Notes: generated by a model from the sequence alone, not told the origin. 64,000 bases of DNA from Actinomadura sp. NBRC 104412 (GCF_030269515.1 NZ_BSTM01000002.1:1-64000), one strand, 5' to 3'; counted from the first letter of the stretch, positions 27,541 through 36,340 are shown. Program-made: numbers and translations.

Positions 27541-28287
27541 ATGGAGGGGACTCCGGACCCGAAGATGACCGCTCAGCGCGGATCTTCACGTACCTTGGAC
27601 CGAACCGCCGCCTCCCCAGGAGCACAGCAGCCTATGAACCGGTCCGCCCACCATGGCTTCGAGTTGCCGCGCCTGACGTCCCTCATCCGGCACGCCCTGC
27701 CGCGGTTCATCGAGGGCGCGGTGGCCCCCGTCGCCATCTTCTACGCCGCCTTCGCGCTGCTCGGCCTCAACGGAGGGCTCGTCGCCGCGGTCGCCTGGGT
27801 GTACGGAGGGATCGCCTGGCGGTACTGGCGCGGGCACGGGGTCCCGGCGCTGATGTTCCTGGCCGCGGCGGGCGTCACCGTCCGCGCCGTCCTGGCGGCG
27901 GTCACCGGAAGCCCGGTGGTGTACTTCCTCCAGCCGACCCTGGGCACCCTGGTGGTCGGCGCGACCTTCCTCGCCTCGGTGCCGCTCGGGCGCCCGCTGG
28001 CCCAGAAGCTGGCCGCCGACATGGTGCCGCTGCCCGAGGCGTTCATGAAGCACGAGCGGGTGCGCCAGTTCTTCCTGCGCATCTCCCTGCTGTGGTCCAT
28101 GGTCTTCTTCGCCAACGCCCTGATCAGCCTCTGGATGCTGTTCAACGAGTCGCTCGGCGCGTTCCTGTGGATGCGCACCAGCATGGTCACCGTGCTGGGC
28201 GCCGCGGCCGTGGCGGTCTCGATCCTCGGCTTCAAGCGCGTCCTGCGCCACGTCAACGGGGAGCCCGCCACCGGCGTCACCGCCTGA
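27541..28287 (+). CDS. VC0807-like integral membrane protein
   Basis: A 248-residue membrane protein with about six hydrophobic segments (for example VAPVAIFYAAFALLG, LMFLAAAGVTVRAVLA, LVVGATFLASVPLG, SMVFFANALISLWMLF and VTVLGAAAVAVSILG). The central charged stretch QKLAADMVPLPEAFMKHERVR followed by FFLRISLLWS is typical of the VC0807 family, whose function is unknown. ATG 27541 is preceded by GGGGGGAGG at good spacing, whereas ATG 27634 has AGGAG 11 bases away and would give a more typical N-terminus; both remain possible. It is followed by a strong terminator. In the 278-base gap before it, GTCACGTACA-type repeats occur near 27455-27485. Confidence 0.72.
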   Translation: MEGTPDPKMTAQRGSSRTLDRTAASPGAQQPMNRSAHHGFELPRLTSLIRHALPRFIEGAVAPVAIFYAAFALLGLNGGLVAAVAWVYGGIAWRYWRGHGVPALMFLAAAGVTVRAVLAAVTGSPVVYFLQPTLGTLVVGATFLASVPLGRPLAQKLAADMVPLPEAFMKHERVRQFFLRISLLWSMVFFANALISLWMLFNESLGAFLWMRTSMVTVLGAAAVAVSILGFKRVLRHVNGEPATGVTA

Positions 28288-28314
28288 GCCTCTCGGCACC
28301 GCATTCCTCTCCCG

Positions 28315-28344
28315 GACCGGCACGAGCCTTCGTGCCGGTCTTTT
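28315..28344 (+). terminator. Rho-independent terminator after the VC0807-like gene
   Basis: GACCGGCACGA-GCCT-TCGTGCCGGTC forms a perfect 11-bp stem with a four-base loop and is followed by TTTT. It lies 28 bases downstream of the stop codon. Confidence 0.93.
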
Positions 28345-28391
28345 CGTCGTAGATCACCGTGCCCCTGAGCCAACCTTTGCCGCGCCCTGGG

Positions 28392-28410
28392 CATCCAAAG
28401 GGTTTGGATG
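28392..28410. promoter_or_regulatory. Perfect inverted repeat upstream of the first L,D-transpeptidase
   Basis: CATCCAAA-GGG-TTTGGATG, an 8-3-8 palindrome, lies 43 bases before the GTG start. It is AT-richer than its surroundings and is placed like an operator or part of a promoter; the binding protein is unknown. Confidence 0.6.
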
Positions 28411-28453
28411 GATTCGCATGACACGGGGTTAACCAGGGCCTTCAGGAGTTTCT

Positions 28454-29629
28454 GTGGGGAGTAAAGGTCGTTTCGGGCTGATCACGTCGGGGGGCGCGGG
28501 AGCGGTCCTGATCCTGACGGCCGCCTGCGGCGTCGTCGGCGGGAGCAGGACCGGCGGGCTGGCCGCGGGCCAGGAGGGCGCGGTCACGATCACGCCGGTC
28601 AACGGGGCGCAGTCGGTGCGGCCGGACGGGCCCATTCAGGTCCGGGTCGGCGAGGGCACGCTTCAGGACGTCACCGTCCAAGGGCAGGGAGTCACCGTCA
28701 CCGGCACGATGTCCGCGGACCGCAAGAGCTGGAAGTCCGACCGCACGCTGAGCCCGGGCACGTCCTACACGGTCACGGTCAGGGCGCGGCACGACGGCAA
28801 GACCAGCACCGCGACCAGCACGTTCAGCACGCTCAAGCCCGAGCGGACGCTGTCGATCGCCGATGTGACGCCCAGCGTCAAGGGCGAGAAGGTCGGCGTC
28901 GGGATGCCGATCATCGTGCGGTTCGACGGGCCGGTGGCGGACAAGGCCGCGGTCGAGCGGGCGCTGACGGTCACCCCGGAGAAGCCGGTCCCGGGCGCCT
29001 GGCGCTGGATCGGGTCCGACCAGGTGATCTACCGCACCCAGACGTACTGGCAGCCGCACCAGAAGGTGCGCTTCACCGCGCGGCTCGCCGGGGTGAACGC
29101 GGGTCAGGGCGTGTACGGCGCGAAGGACGTCGACCAGACGATCACCATCGGCGCCAAGCAGATCACCACCGGTGACATCGGCGAGCACCACATGACGGTG
29201 ACCCGGGACGGCCGCAAGCTGCGCACCATCCCCTTCAGCGCCGGCAACGGGACCACCAGGGAGTACACCACCACCAGCGGGATCCACCTGCTCATGGGCA
29301 AGGAGAACCCCGTCACCATGGAGGCCCCGGGCCGCAAGCCCGGCGACCCCGGCTACTACAAGACCGTGGTGAACTACGGCGTCCGGTTCTCCAACAGCGG
29401 CGAGTACACGCACTCGATGCCGTCCACCGTGAGCGTGCAGGGCTCGGCGAACGTCAGCCACGGCTGCCTCAACCTGAGCCCGTCCAACGCCAAGTGGTAC
29501 TTCGACATCGCCCAGCGCGGCGACATCCTCAAGCTGACCGGCAGCAGCCGCCGGCTTGAGTGGGACAACGGCTGGGGCTTCTGGCAGATGCCCTTCGACC
29601 AGTGGAAGCAGGGCAGCGCCCTCGCCTGA
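28454..29629 (+). CDS. L,D-transpeptidase lipoprotein (YkuD, Ig-like domains), copy 1
   Basis: A 391-residue exported lipoprotein. The signal peptide ends in lipobox LTAAC (Cys25). Two Ig-like domains follow (about 40-130 and 130-240, the second opening with PSVKGEKVGVGMPIIVRF), then the YkuD catalytic domain (about 245-365) with HSM, SHGCLNL and catalytic Cys338, and a Trp-rich C-terminal extension. The layout matches mycobacterial LdtMt2-type enzymes that form 3-3 cross-links in peptidoglycan. GTG 28454 has AGGAG 6 bases upstream. A paralogue lies 1.8 kb downstream with a kinase between them. Confidence 0.93.
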   Translation: MGSKGRFGLITSGGAGAVLILTAACGVVGGSRTGGLAAGQEGAVTITPVNGAQSVRPDGPIQVRVGEGTLQDVTVQGQGVTVTGTMSADRKSWKSDRTLSPGTSYTVTVRARHDGKTSTATSTFSTLKPERTLSIADVTPSVKGEKVGVGMPIIVRFDGPVADKAAVERALTVTPEKPVPGAWRWIGSDQVIYRTQTYWQPHQKVRFTARLAGVNAGQGVYGAKDVDQTITIGAKQITTGDIGEHHMTVTRDGRKLRTIPFSAGNGTTREYTTTSGIHLLMGKENPVTMEAPGRKPGDPGYYKTVVNYGVRFSNSGEYTHSMPSTVSVQGSANVSHGCLNLSPSNAKWYFDIAQRGDILKLTGSSRRLEWDNGWGFWQMPFDQWKQGSALA

Positions 29630-29711
29630 CCGGGGCCTGACCGAGCACGATTGCGGGGACCGCGTCCGGTCCGGAATGCTGGACGCGGTCCTCAGGCTTA
29701 CGGGAGAGCAT

Positions 29712-31307
29712 ATGGCCGACGACGTCCCCCGGCTGCCCGCCAAGGCACGGCCCCGGCGCGCCGGGGATCCCGAGAGGCTGGGCGGCTACGAGGTGATCGG
29801 GTTCCTCGGTGAGGGCGGCATGGGGTCGGTCTACCTGGGCCGAGGACCCGGCCCCGGCGGCGGCCTGGTGGCGATCAAGGTGGTCAGGTCCGACCACGCC
29901 CGGCACGCCACGTTCCGCGAGAGGTTCCGGTACGAGGCCGCGCACGCGCTGAAGGTCCCGCGGTTCTGCACCGCCGAGGTCCTGGACGCCGATCCCGACG
30001 CCGAGCACCCCTACCTCGTGACCGAGTACATCGACGGGCCCACGCTCGACGAGGCGCTGGAGGAGGGCGGCCCGCTGCGCCGCGCCGAGCTGGAGCAGCT
30101 CGGCGTGAGCATGGCCGCGGCCCTGGCCGGCATCCACGGCGCCGGTGTGGTGCACCGCGATCTGAAGCCCGGCAACGTGCTGCTCAGCCGGATGGGCCCG
30201 CGCGTGATCGACTTCGGGATCGCCAGCGCGCTGGACGCCACGCAGGGGCTCACCGCGACCGGCCAGCTCGTCGGCACGCCCTCGTACATGGCGCCCGAGC
30301 AGTTCGAGGGCGCCGGGGCGAGCGAGGCGAGCGACGTGTTCGCCTGGGGCGCGGTCATGGCGTTCGCCGCGACCGGCCGCAGGCCCTTCGGGACCGGCCC
30401 CTCGCAGGCCATCGCGTACCGGATCGTGCACGCCGAGCCCGACCTGGAGGGCATCGAGGAGCCGCTGCGCGAGGTGGTCGCCGCGGCCCTGGCCAAGGAC
30501 CCGGCCCACCGTCCCACGGCACGCGACCTGCTCTCGCGGCTCGGCGTGCCCGGCGGCGACCCGGCCGCGGCCGCCGCCTCCCCGGGAGCTCGGGGCGCCG
30601 TGGGCGCCATGGGGCCCGCCGGTGGCGGTCAGGCGCCGCCTCCTCCGATACCTCCCGCCCTGCCGCCCGACATGCCGCCTCCGCCGCCGTCCGACATCCC
30701 CACGCGGGCCGACGCGCCGCCACCGCACGGGTGGCCCCAGGCCGGGACGCCCACGGCCCCTGTGGCCATGGACGGCCGGCGGCACGGGCCGGAGCCGACC
30801 CTGCCCGCGGGCGCCGGGCGGACGGCCCCGCGGAGGCGCCGGGGGCCGCTGCTCGCCGGGCTCGCCGCCGGCGCCGCCCTGCTCCTGGCGGGGGCGCTCG
30901 CCATGGTGATCGTCCCGCGGTTGTCCGGGGACGACCACACCTACCTCAACGGGCACTACAACAGCACCTACGGCGACATGTACATCCGGACGGACGGCGA
31001 GGACGTCTGGATGATCTACCGCTGGCGAGGCAAGAGCAAGATCCGCGGCGTCGTCGAGGGGAACGGCAGGTCGGTCTACGCCTGCTACACCGAAGGCGTG
31101 GGCACCGAGCCCACCGGGAAGGTCCGGTTCACCATCGTCCGCAACGGTGCCGGCGTCCGGCTCGACGGCAAATGGGGGGCCACCGGCGGCGCCCTGAACT
31201 CCGACTGGGAGGCCACCAGGGTGGACGGGGAGATCCCCGCCGACATCGACCTCGACCTGCACAACGCCGGCCTGTTCCCGGCCGCGCCGACCGACTCGGG
31301 GGCGTGA
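29712..31307 (+). CDS. Membrane Ser/Thr protein kinase between two L,D-transpeptidases
   Basis: A 531-residue Hanks-type kinase. Glycine loop GEGGMGSVYLG (33-43), Lys56 in [14 protein letters not shown] (148-155) and DFG (167-169) are intact, so it should be active. A Pro-rich juxtamembrane stretch (about 300-380) leads to a single transmembrane helix (GLAAGAALLLAGALAMVIV, about 385-405) and an extracellular domain of about 120 residues with many Tyr/Asp/Gly and no PASTA repeats. ATG 29712 has GGGAGA upstream; earlier ATGs lack a ribosome site. Its place between two cell-wall cross-linking enzymes suggests control of envelope stress or growth. CGTGACG-TT-CGTCACG overlaps the stop codon. Confidence 0.92.
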   Translation: MADDVPRLPAKARPRRAGDPERLGGYEVIGFLGEGGMGSVYLGRGPGPGGGLVAIKVVRSDHARHATFRERFRYEAAHALKVPRFCTAEVLDADPDAEHPYLVTEYIDGPTLDEALEEGGPLRRAELEQLGVSMAAALAGIHGAGVVHRDLKPGNVLLSRMGPRVIDFGIASALDATQGLTATGQLVGTPSYMAPEQFEGAGASEASDVFAWGAVMAFAATGRRPFGTGPSQAIAYRIVHAEPDLEGIEEPLREVVAAALAKDPAHRPTARDLLSRLGVPGGDPAAAAASPGARGAVGAMGPAGGGQAPPPPIPPALPPDMPPPPPSDIPTRADAPPPHGWPQAGTPTAPVAMDGRRHGPEPTLPAGAGRTAPRRRRGPLLAGLAAGAALLLAGALAMVIVPRLSGDDHTYLNGHYNSTYGDMYIRTDGEDVWMIYRWRGKSKIRGVVEGNGRSVYACYTEGVGTEPTGKVRFTIVRNGAGVRLDGKWGATGGALNSDWEATRVDGEIPADIDLDLHNAGLFPAAPTDSGA

Positions 31308-31370
31308 CGTTCGTCACGTCCCGTCCGTGACGCACCACTCCAGGTCCCTTGTCGCAGACGTCCCAAGCAA

Positions 31371-31428
31371 CGCTTTGATCTCGGAGTTTGGGCAAAGCGG
31401 CCATCATGCCATCCTCGGCGGCGCTTTG
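31371..31428. promoter_or_regulatory. Three alternating CGCTTTG/CAAAGCG boxes before the second L,D-transpeptidase
   Basis: CGCTTTG at 31371-31377, its reverse complement CAAAGCG at 31393-31399, and CGCTTTG again at 31422-31428. Spacing is 22 and 29 bases start to start. They lie 47-104 bases before the GTG start and look like an array of regulator half-sites. Confidence 0.5.
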
Positions 31429-31474
31429 TCGCTAACGTTCCCCTGGTAACGGCGGGGTTTCTGGAGGTCGTACG

Positions 31475-32713
31475 GTGCAGCGGAGGTTCTCCCCAGGGTT
31501 GAGGGCGGGCGCGGGGGTGGCAGGGGCCGTGCTGCTCCTCACCACCGCCTGCTCGGGAGGGGAAGAGGACGGGGACGGCGTCACCGTCGGGGGCAAGGCC
31601 GAGGCGGGCACGCCCCAGGTGACCGTGGCACCCGGCAACGGCGAACTCAAGGCGAGGCCCGACAAGGGCGTCTCGGTCACGGTCGCGGGGGGCGCGATCG
31701 AGAGCGTCACCCTCACGTACAAGGGCAAGCCGGTCGCCGGCGCGCTGTCGGCGGACAAGACCCGGTGGCGGTCGCGGACGCTGCGCCCGGGAGCGCGGTA
31801 CCAGGTCACCGCGGTGGCCAGGAGCCCGCAGGGCAAGACCACCACGGTCACCAGCACCTTCAGCACCCTCAAGCCGGCCGCCGAGCTGGACATCATCGAC
31901 GTCACGCCGCGGCCGGGCGAGACGGTCGGCGTGGGCATGCCGATCATGGTGACGTTCAACCGGCCGGTGGAGAACAAGAAGGCCGTGGAGAAGGCGCTGC
32001 GGGTGAGGTCGACCAAGCCCGCCACCGGCGCCTGGAACTGGGTCGGCTCCAACACCGTGATCTTCCGGACCGAGAACGGCAAGTACTGGCAGCCCAACCA
32101 GCAGGTGACGTTCTCCGCCAAGCTCAGCGGGGTCAGGTCCGGCAAGTCGACCTACGGGGTGGACGACTTCTCGCAGCGGTTCAGGATCGGCGACTCGCAC
32201 ATCGTCGTCGCCAGCACCAAGACCAAGCGGCTCGTGGTGAAGGAGAACGGCAGGACGATCAAGTCCTGGCCGATCAGCGCGGGCAAGGGCGGCCGGGTGG
32301 TCAACGGCGTCGACACCTTCCTGACCACCAGCGGGATCCACCTGACCATGGGCAAGGAGAATCCGGCGATCATGACGTCGGAGTGGATGGGCGTCGATCC
32401 CAAGGACAAGAAGAACGGCGGCTACCGCGAGGTCATCCCGCACGCCGTGCGGATCTCCAACAGCGGCGAGTACATCCACTCCATGGCCTCCACGGTGTGG
32501 GCGCAGGGACGTCAGAACGTCAGCCACGGCTGCCTGAACTCGCCGCCCGCCGCCGCCCAGTGGTTCTACAAGTACGCCTACCGCGGCGACGTCGTGATCA
32601 TCACGGGCAGCAAGCGGAAGCTGGAGTGGAACAACGGGTGGAGCTACTACCAGATGCCGTGGAGCTCCTGGGTCAAGGGCAGCGCCCTGGACCGCACCGT
32701 GACCACCGGCTGA
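31475..32713 (+). CDS. L,D-transpeptidase lipoprotein (YkuD, Ig-like domains), copy 2
   Basis: A 412-residue paralogue of the protein encoded at 28454. Lipobox LLTTAC (Cys26), two Ig-like domains (second opening with PRPGETVGVGMPIMVTF), YkuD domain with HSM and SHGCLN, catalytic Cys353, and the same Trp-rich tail (LEWNNGWSYYQMPW). It should make 3-3 peptidoglycan cross-links outside the membrane. GTG 31475 is preceded by GGAGG at 7 bases. The two copies differ most in the N-terminal linker and around the active-site lid, which has an insertion here (MTSEWMGVDPKDKKNGGY), so substrate preference may differ. Confidence 0.93.
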   Translation: MQRRFSPGLRAGAGVAGAVLLLTTACSGGEEDGDGVTVGGKAEAGTPQVTVAPGNGELKARPDKGVSVTVAGGAIESVTLTYKGKPVAGALSADKTRWRSRTLRPGARYQVTAVARSPQGKTTTVTSTFSTLKPAAELDIIDVTPRPGETVGVGMPIMVTFNRPVENKKAVEKALRVRSTKPATGAWNWVGSNTVIFRTENGKYWQPNQQVTFSAKLSGVRSGKSTYGVDDFSQRFRIGDSHIVVASTKTKRLVVKENGRTIKSWPISAGKGGRVVNGVDTFLTTSGIHLTMGKENPAIMTSEWMGVDPKDKKNGGYREVIPHAVRISNSGEYIHSMASTVWAQGRQNVSHGCLNSPPAAAQWFYKYAYRGDVVIITGSKRKLEWNNGWSYYQMPWSSWVKGSALDRTVTTG

Positions 32714-32999
32714 TCGCCGGTGACCTCGTATCTCCCGCCTGACCTCCCGCCTGGTGGAACCCGCCGCCGTGCGGGCGGAAGCCGACCTCGGGGGAACGTC
32801 GGAAGAGCGGGGCGCCCGTGGCGGACCGGGCCACCACGGCGAACGGCGCCGGTCCGGCTTACGGCGGTGCGCGCAAGCGAGGGCGCGGCGGATCGTGCAC
32901 CGCGTGGCACGCGCCGGGCACTGCGCTGCCTGGCGCTGTGGCCGGCGATACCCGCGCGCGGCCCTGAACCGCGCGCCGGAGGAGAACGCGGACGGGCGG

Positions 33000-33086
33000 C
33001 TGCGCGTGCGCATCCTTCTCCACTACGCGCAGGGCGGCGGCACCGTCCGCACCGTGCTCAACCTGAGCGCCTACGTCCGACGTCGG
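33000..33086 (+). pseudogene. Relic of a glycosyltransferase N-terminus
   Basis: In the 406-base gap (32714-33119) one frame reads VRILLHYAQGGGTVRT followed by VLNLSAYVRRR from about 33006, which closely resembles the start of GT4-type glycosyltransferases (RILLH-x(5)-GGT-x-RTV-x-NLA). The similarity then stops abruptly after about 27 residues, where the flavin reductase gene ends on the other strand. No other part of a glycosyltransferase is present. GGAGGAG at about 32979-32985 could be its old ribosome site. The rest of the gap shows nothing else. Confidence 0.5.
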
Positions 33087-33119
33087 GACGGCACGGCCCC
33101 TGGCGTCGGCGGGGTCGGG

Positions 33120-33695
33120 TCACTCCCAGCGGTCGCCCCAGGCCCACAGCTCGGCCTCCGAGACGGTGTCGTCGGCGGCGCGCCGTCCCACCCCGAACCC
33201 GCTCCTGAAAAAGATCATCGGTTCCTGGTCGCCGGGGGCCTCCACCTCCAGCACCCGCCCGATCACCACGTCGTGGTCCCCGGCGGGGTGCACGTCGGCC
33301 ACCTCCGCGTGGACGCGGGTCAGCACGCCGCGTAACGCGGGGGCGCCCCACCGGGAACGGTCCCATTCCAGGCCGTCGAACTTCGCGCCCGTGCTGGACC
33401 CGAACCTGCGGACCACGTCCTCCTGGTCATGGGCGAGCACGTTCACGCAGAAGCGGCCCGCGGCCCGGATCCGCGGCCAGGTGCGCCCTCGGTGGTCGGC
33501 GCAGAACAGCACCAGCGGGGGCTCCAGCGAGACCGAGGCGAACGACTGGCAGGCGAACCCCACCGGCTCGCCGCCGTGCAGCGCCGTGATCACGGTGACG
33601 CCGCTGGCGAACGCGCCCAGCGCCCTGCGCACCTCGTCGGGTGCCGGCGGGGGCCGGTCGCGCGAATCCGGAGGGATCCCGGGTTCTGCGGTCAC
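33120..33695 (-). CDS. Flavin reductase family protein (HpaC/RutF-like)
   Basis: A 191-residue flavoprotein of the flavin reductase-like FMN-binding split barrel. LGAFASGVTVITALHGGEPVG (about 26-46), ACQSFASVSLEPPLVLFCAD (about 48-67) and RFCVNVLAHDQEDVVRRFGS (about 81-100) are the typical segments. Such proteins supply reduced FMN/FAD to two-component monooxygenases; no oxygenase is adjacent. GTG 33695 lies 9 bases after the PucR-type gene stop, so it is probably the second gene of that operon, translated by coupling, as no ribosome site is seen. Leu121 is a TTA codon. Confidence 0.85.
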   Translation of the reverse strand: MTAEPGIPPDSRDRPPPAPDEVRRALGAFASGVTVITALHGGEPVGFACQSFASVSLEPPLVLFCADHRGRTWPRIRAAGRFCVNVLAHDQEDVVRRFGSSTGAKFDGLEWDRSRWGAPALRGVLTRVHAEVADVHPAGDHDVVIGRVLEVEAPGDQEPMIFFRSGFGVGRRAADDTVSEAELWAWGDRWE

Positions 33696-33704
33696 CGGTC
33701 GAGT

Positions 33705-34328
33705 TTATTGCAGGCCCGGACCGCGCCGCGTCCCGGCCGTCCTCATGCGGCGGTGTTCGAGGGCCCACCAGAGGAGGAAGGTGTCGCGGCTGCGGGTCAG
33801 GCGCAGGCCGGTGGCCTCCTCGAAGCGGCGGACCCGGTAACGGACCGTGTTGGGGTGGACGTGCAGCCGGGAGGCCGTCGCCTGCACGTTCAGATCGGTC
33901 TCGACCATGGCCGACAGCGTCTCGGCCAGCATCAGGCGGCGTTCCTCGGCGGCGCCGAACGGGCCCAGGCAGCGGCGCTCGGCGATCGCGCCGATCATCC
34001 GGTCATGGGTCACGGCCAGCTCCAGCGGACGGTCCTCGGGACGTACGGGGGAGCGCAGGTCGAACGCCACGGCCGTCTCCAGGGCGCGGGTGGCCAGCGG
34101 GAACACCCGCGCGAGCTCGGTGAGCCGCGCCGGGCCGGCCACCCCGACATAGGCGGCGGCGTCCCGGCCGGGGACCCGCGAGGTGATCGCGGTGAGGTCG
34201 CCGGCGAGCCGGTCCACCAGCGGCGGGATCCCGCCGGGCATGCCGCCGAGCACGAGCCTCGGCTCCCGGTCGCCGGGGTCCGGCGGGCGGGTACCGCTCG
34301 TCTCCTCTTCGTGCCGCTGAACGGGCAC
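33705..34328 (-). CDS. PucR-type helix-turn-helix regulator, short form
   Basis: About 207 residues. The C-terminus is the PucR/CdaR HTH domain: LAETLSAMVETDLNVQATAS, RLHVHPNTVRYRVRRFEEATG and LWWALEHRR. The preceding part (GVAGPARLTELARVFPLATRAL) resembles the GGDEF-like middle region. Typical PucR proteins have 350 or more residues, so this one either lacks the N-terminal sensory part or starts in a different frame upstream. GTG 34328 is the longest plausible start; GTG 34253 or ATG 34241 are alternatives. It precedes the flavin reductase gene and likely regulates it. Confidence 0.68.
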   Translation of the reverse strand: MPVQRHEEETSGTRPPDPGDREPRLVLGGMPGGIPPLVDRLAGDLTAITSRVPGRDAAAYVGVAGPARLTELARVFPLATRALETAVAFDLRSPVRPEDRPLELAVTHDRMIGAIAERRCLGPFGAAEERRLMLAETLSAMVETDLNVQATASRLHVHPNTVRYRVRRFEEATGLRLTRSRDTFLLWWALEHRRMRTAGTRRGPGLQ

Positions 34329-34568
34329 CTGAGAAGCTAGGAGGGTGCCGCGTAAGGGGCTAGGAGACGGTTTCCCAGAATCTTCCGGCACGGATTTGGG
34401 AGCGGCTGAGAAAACCGCGCGGCAGGGTGCGGGAAAGCCCGTGCGGCGATACGCGGGAGTGGCCGATGTCTCATCGCCGTGCGCGCCGCGCGGGCGGCGC
34501 GGAGCCGCCTTGACTCCGGCCGAATCGCTGTGCAAATCTGAGTTCTGGTTCATTTTCTGGAGGGGGCG

Positions 34569-35246
34569 ATGGCTTCTCGCGCGGCCGGCCGGCGCACGAC
34601 CGCGCCACCCGGCGAGCCGCGGCAGGACCGCAGCCGCCGGTCCCACGCGGCGCTGCTGCGCGCGGCCCTGGAGAACTTCTCCGCGCACGGCTGGCGGGGC
34701 GCCTCGGTCGACCGGATCGCCAGGGACGCCGGGGTCTCGGTGGGCACCGTCTACACGCGTTTCGGCAGCAAGCGCGACCTGCTCCAGGCCGTGGTGGGAC
34801 AGCGGGTCGAGGAGATCGCCGAGCTGTTGGTCTCCCCGTCCGACCTGCTGTCGGACCCGGTGGGCGCCCTGGTCCGCTCGATGCGTACCGCCGTGGAGCG
34901 GCGGCGCGCCGCCGCCGGACTGCTCGGCGCCTGGTCGGAGGCGTGCGTGGACCATCCCGAGCTGCGCCTCCAGGAGGAGGCGATCAGGGCCGCCCTGCTG
35001 GAGCGGCTGCGCGGCGTCCTGGAGGCCCTCGCGCCGCTGCCCGGGGTGCGTCCCGAGCTCGACCCGTCCTCCCTGGCCGTCGCGATCGGCGGCCTTCTCG
35101 AAGGGCTGCACGAGCCGCCGTGGTCGCTGCTGGACGACGAGACCGCGGCGCGCACCTGCGCCGGGCTCGTCTCGCACGCGGTATTCCTGGACGGCGCGCT
35201 TCCCGGCCCGGGCACGGCGGGAGACACCGCCGGCCGGAATATGTGA
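34569..35246 (+). CDS. TetR family regulator
   Basis: A 225-residue regulator. The N-terminal tail is basic (RRTTAPPGEPRQDRSRRSH), followed by the HTH (about 25-70; ASVDRIARDAGVSVGTVYTR, FGSKRDLLQAVV) and a helical ligand domain with a TetR_C-like end. ATG 34569 is preceded by GGAGGGGG. It is isolated: the GT2 gene downstream is convergent and the PucR-type gene upstream is divergent across 240 bases with no clear operator. Targets unknown. Confidence 0.9.
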   Translation: MASRAAGRRTTAPPGEPRQDRSRRSHAALLRAALENFSAHGWRGASVDRIARDAGVSVGTVYTRFGSKRDLLQAVVGQRVEEIAELLVSPSDLLSDPVGALVRSMRTAVERRRAAAGLLGAWSEACVDHPELRLQEEAIRAALLERLRGVLEALAPLPGVRPELDPSSLAVAIGGLLEGLHEPPWSLLDDETAARTCAGLVSHAVFLDGALPGPGTAGDTAGRNM

Positions 35247-35307
35247 AGAACCGAGCTGCGCCTGTAGTGGCGCCGCGGGCTCGTGGAGACCGCCGACGGG
35301 TACGCGC

Positions 35308-36159
35308 TCACGCTCGTCCGTACCGCGGGTCCCGCCGCAGCGCTGGTGGCGGGAGCGCTGCTGCTTCTGGCGGCGGCGTGGACGGCACGCCCGCACCGCT
35401 CGCGGGAACGCGGCTTCGCAGCGCCGACAGGCGGAGCCGCACCAGGTCGCGGACGCATCCCGCCGCGTGGCGGGCGGGCGAGAAGGCCGTACCGGGCGCA
35501 TCCCGCCACACCACCGGAAGCTCGGTGATCGCGGCACCGCGCCGGACGCAGCGCATCAGCACCTCGGCGTCGAAGACGTACCCGGTGATCCGCAGTTCGG
35601 CGGCGACGGACCGGGCGAGCGGCCCGTCGAAGAACTTGAACCCGCACTGCGTGTCGGCGACGCCACCGGCCAGGTCCCGGACCAGCCGGTTGAACACCAG
35701 GGCCCCGGCACGGCGCATCGGGTCGCGGTAGGGCTCGGCGGCCGATCCGGGATGCCGCCGAGCCCCGATCACCACGGGACGGCCCGCGCGCAGCAACGCC
35801 AGCGCCGGGCCGACCGCCGCCACGTCGGTGGCCATGTCGGCGTCACAGAACCCCACGTACGGGGCACTGGTCGCCAGCAGCCCGGCCCGCACCGCCGCGC
35901 CCTTGCCGCGCCGCGCGCACCGCAGCACCCGTACCGGGATCGGCCCCGGCCATGACCGCGCGATCCGCGCGGTGGCGTCGGTGCTGGCGTTGTCGACGAC
36001 GAGGATGGCGGATCGTACCGGAAGCGTGCGCAGCCGTGCGCAGAGGACGGCCAGTCCGTGCGGGAGGCGCGCCGCCTCGTTCCGGCATGGAACGACGATC
36101 TCCAGCGTCGCGTCCGCCGCGCCGCCGGTGCCGTCCGCGCGTTCCCGCGAGAGGTCCAT
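35308..36159 (-). CDS. Glycosyltransferase family 2 (dolichol-phosphate-sugar synthase-like)
   Basis: A 283-residue GT2 enzyme with GT-A fold: EIVVPCRNEAARLPHGL at about 20-36, ILVVDNASTDAT, RRGKGAAVRAGL, the DxD-like CDADMATD and DTQCGFKFFDG. These match polyprenyl-phosphate mannosyl/glucosyl transferases, which load a sugar on a lipid carrier at the inner membrane face. There is no C-terminal membrane anchor; the last 40 residues are a Pro/Ala-rich tail. A membrane flippase or GT-C partner is not adjacent. ATG 36159 has only a weak ribosome site. Confidence 0.85.
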   Translation of the reverse strand: MDLSRERADGTGGAADATLEIVVPCRNEAARLPHGLAVLCARLRTLPVRSAILVVDNASTDATARIARSWPGPIPVRVLRCARRGKGAAVRAGLLATSAPYVGFCDADMATDVAAVGPALALLRAGRPVVIGARRHPGSAAEPYRDPMRRAGALVFNRLVRDLAGGVADTQCGFKFFDGPLARSVAAELRITGYVFDAEVLMRCVRRGAAITELPVVWRDAPGTAFSPARHAAGCVRDLVRLRLSALRSRVPASGAGVPSTPPPEAAALPPPALRRDPRYGRA

Positions 36160-36340
36160 TCCCGGACGCTACCCGGGGGTGGTGGAGAGTCGCTGGCCGG
36201 AACAGGACACCGCGTCGAGGTGGCCTGACCCGCCGCCTTTGAACGAGGTGACGGCCTGGGCTCCTGTGTCATATGACATGTACGCGGGCGCAGGGGAACC
36301 GCTAGCCTCCGGTGCTGGGGTGCCAACGGGGTGATGCGAT

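Noticed and set aside
35283..35528. Small plus-strand frame with a hydrophobic stretch opposite the GT2 tail
   Set aside because: It lies antisense within the GT2 gene, and its hydrophobic run follows from the Pro/Ala-rich opposite strand; no ribosome site.
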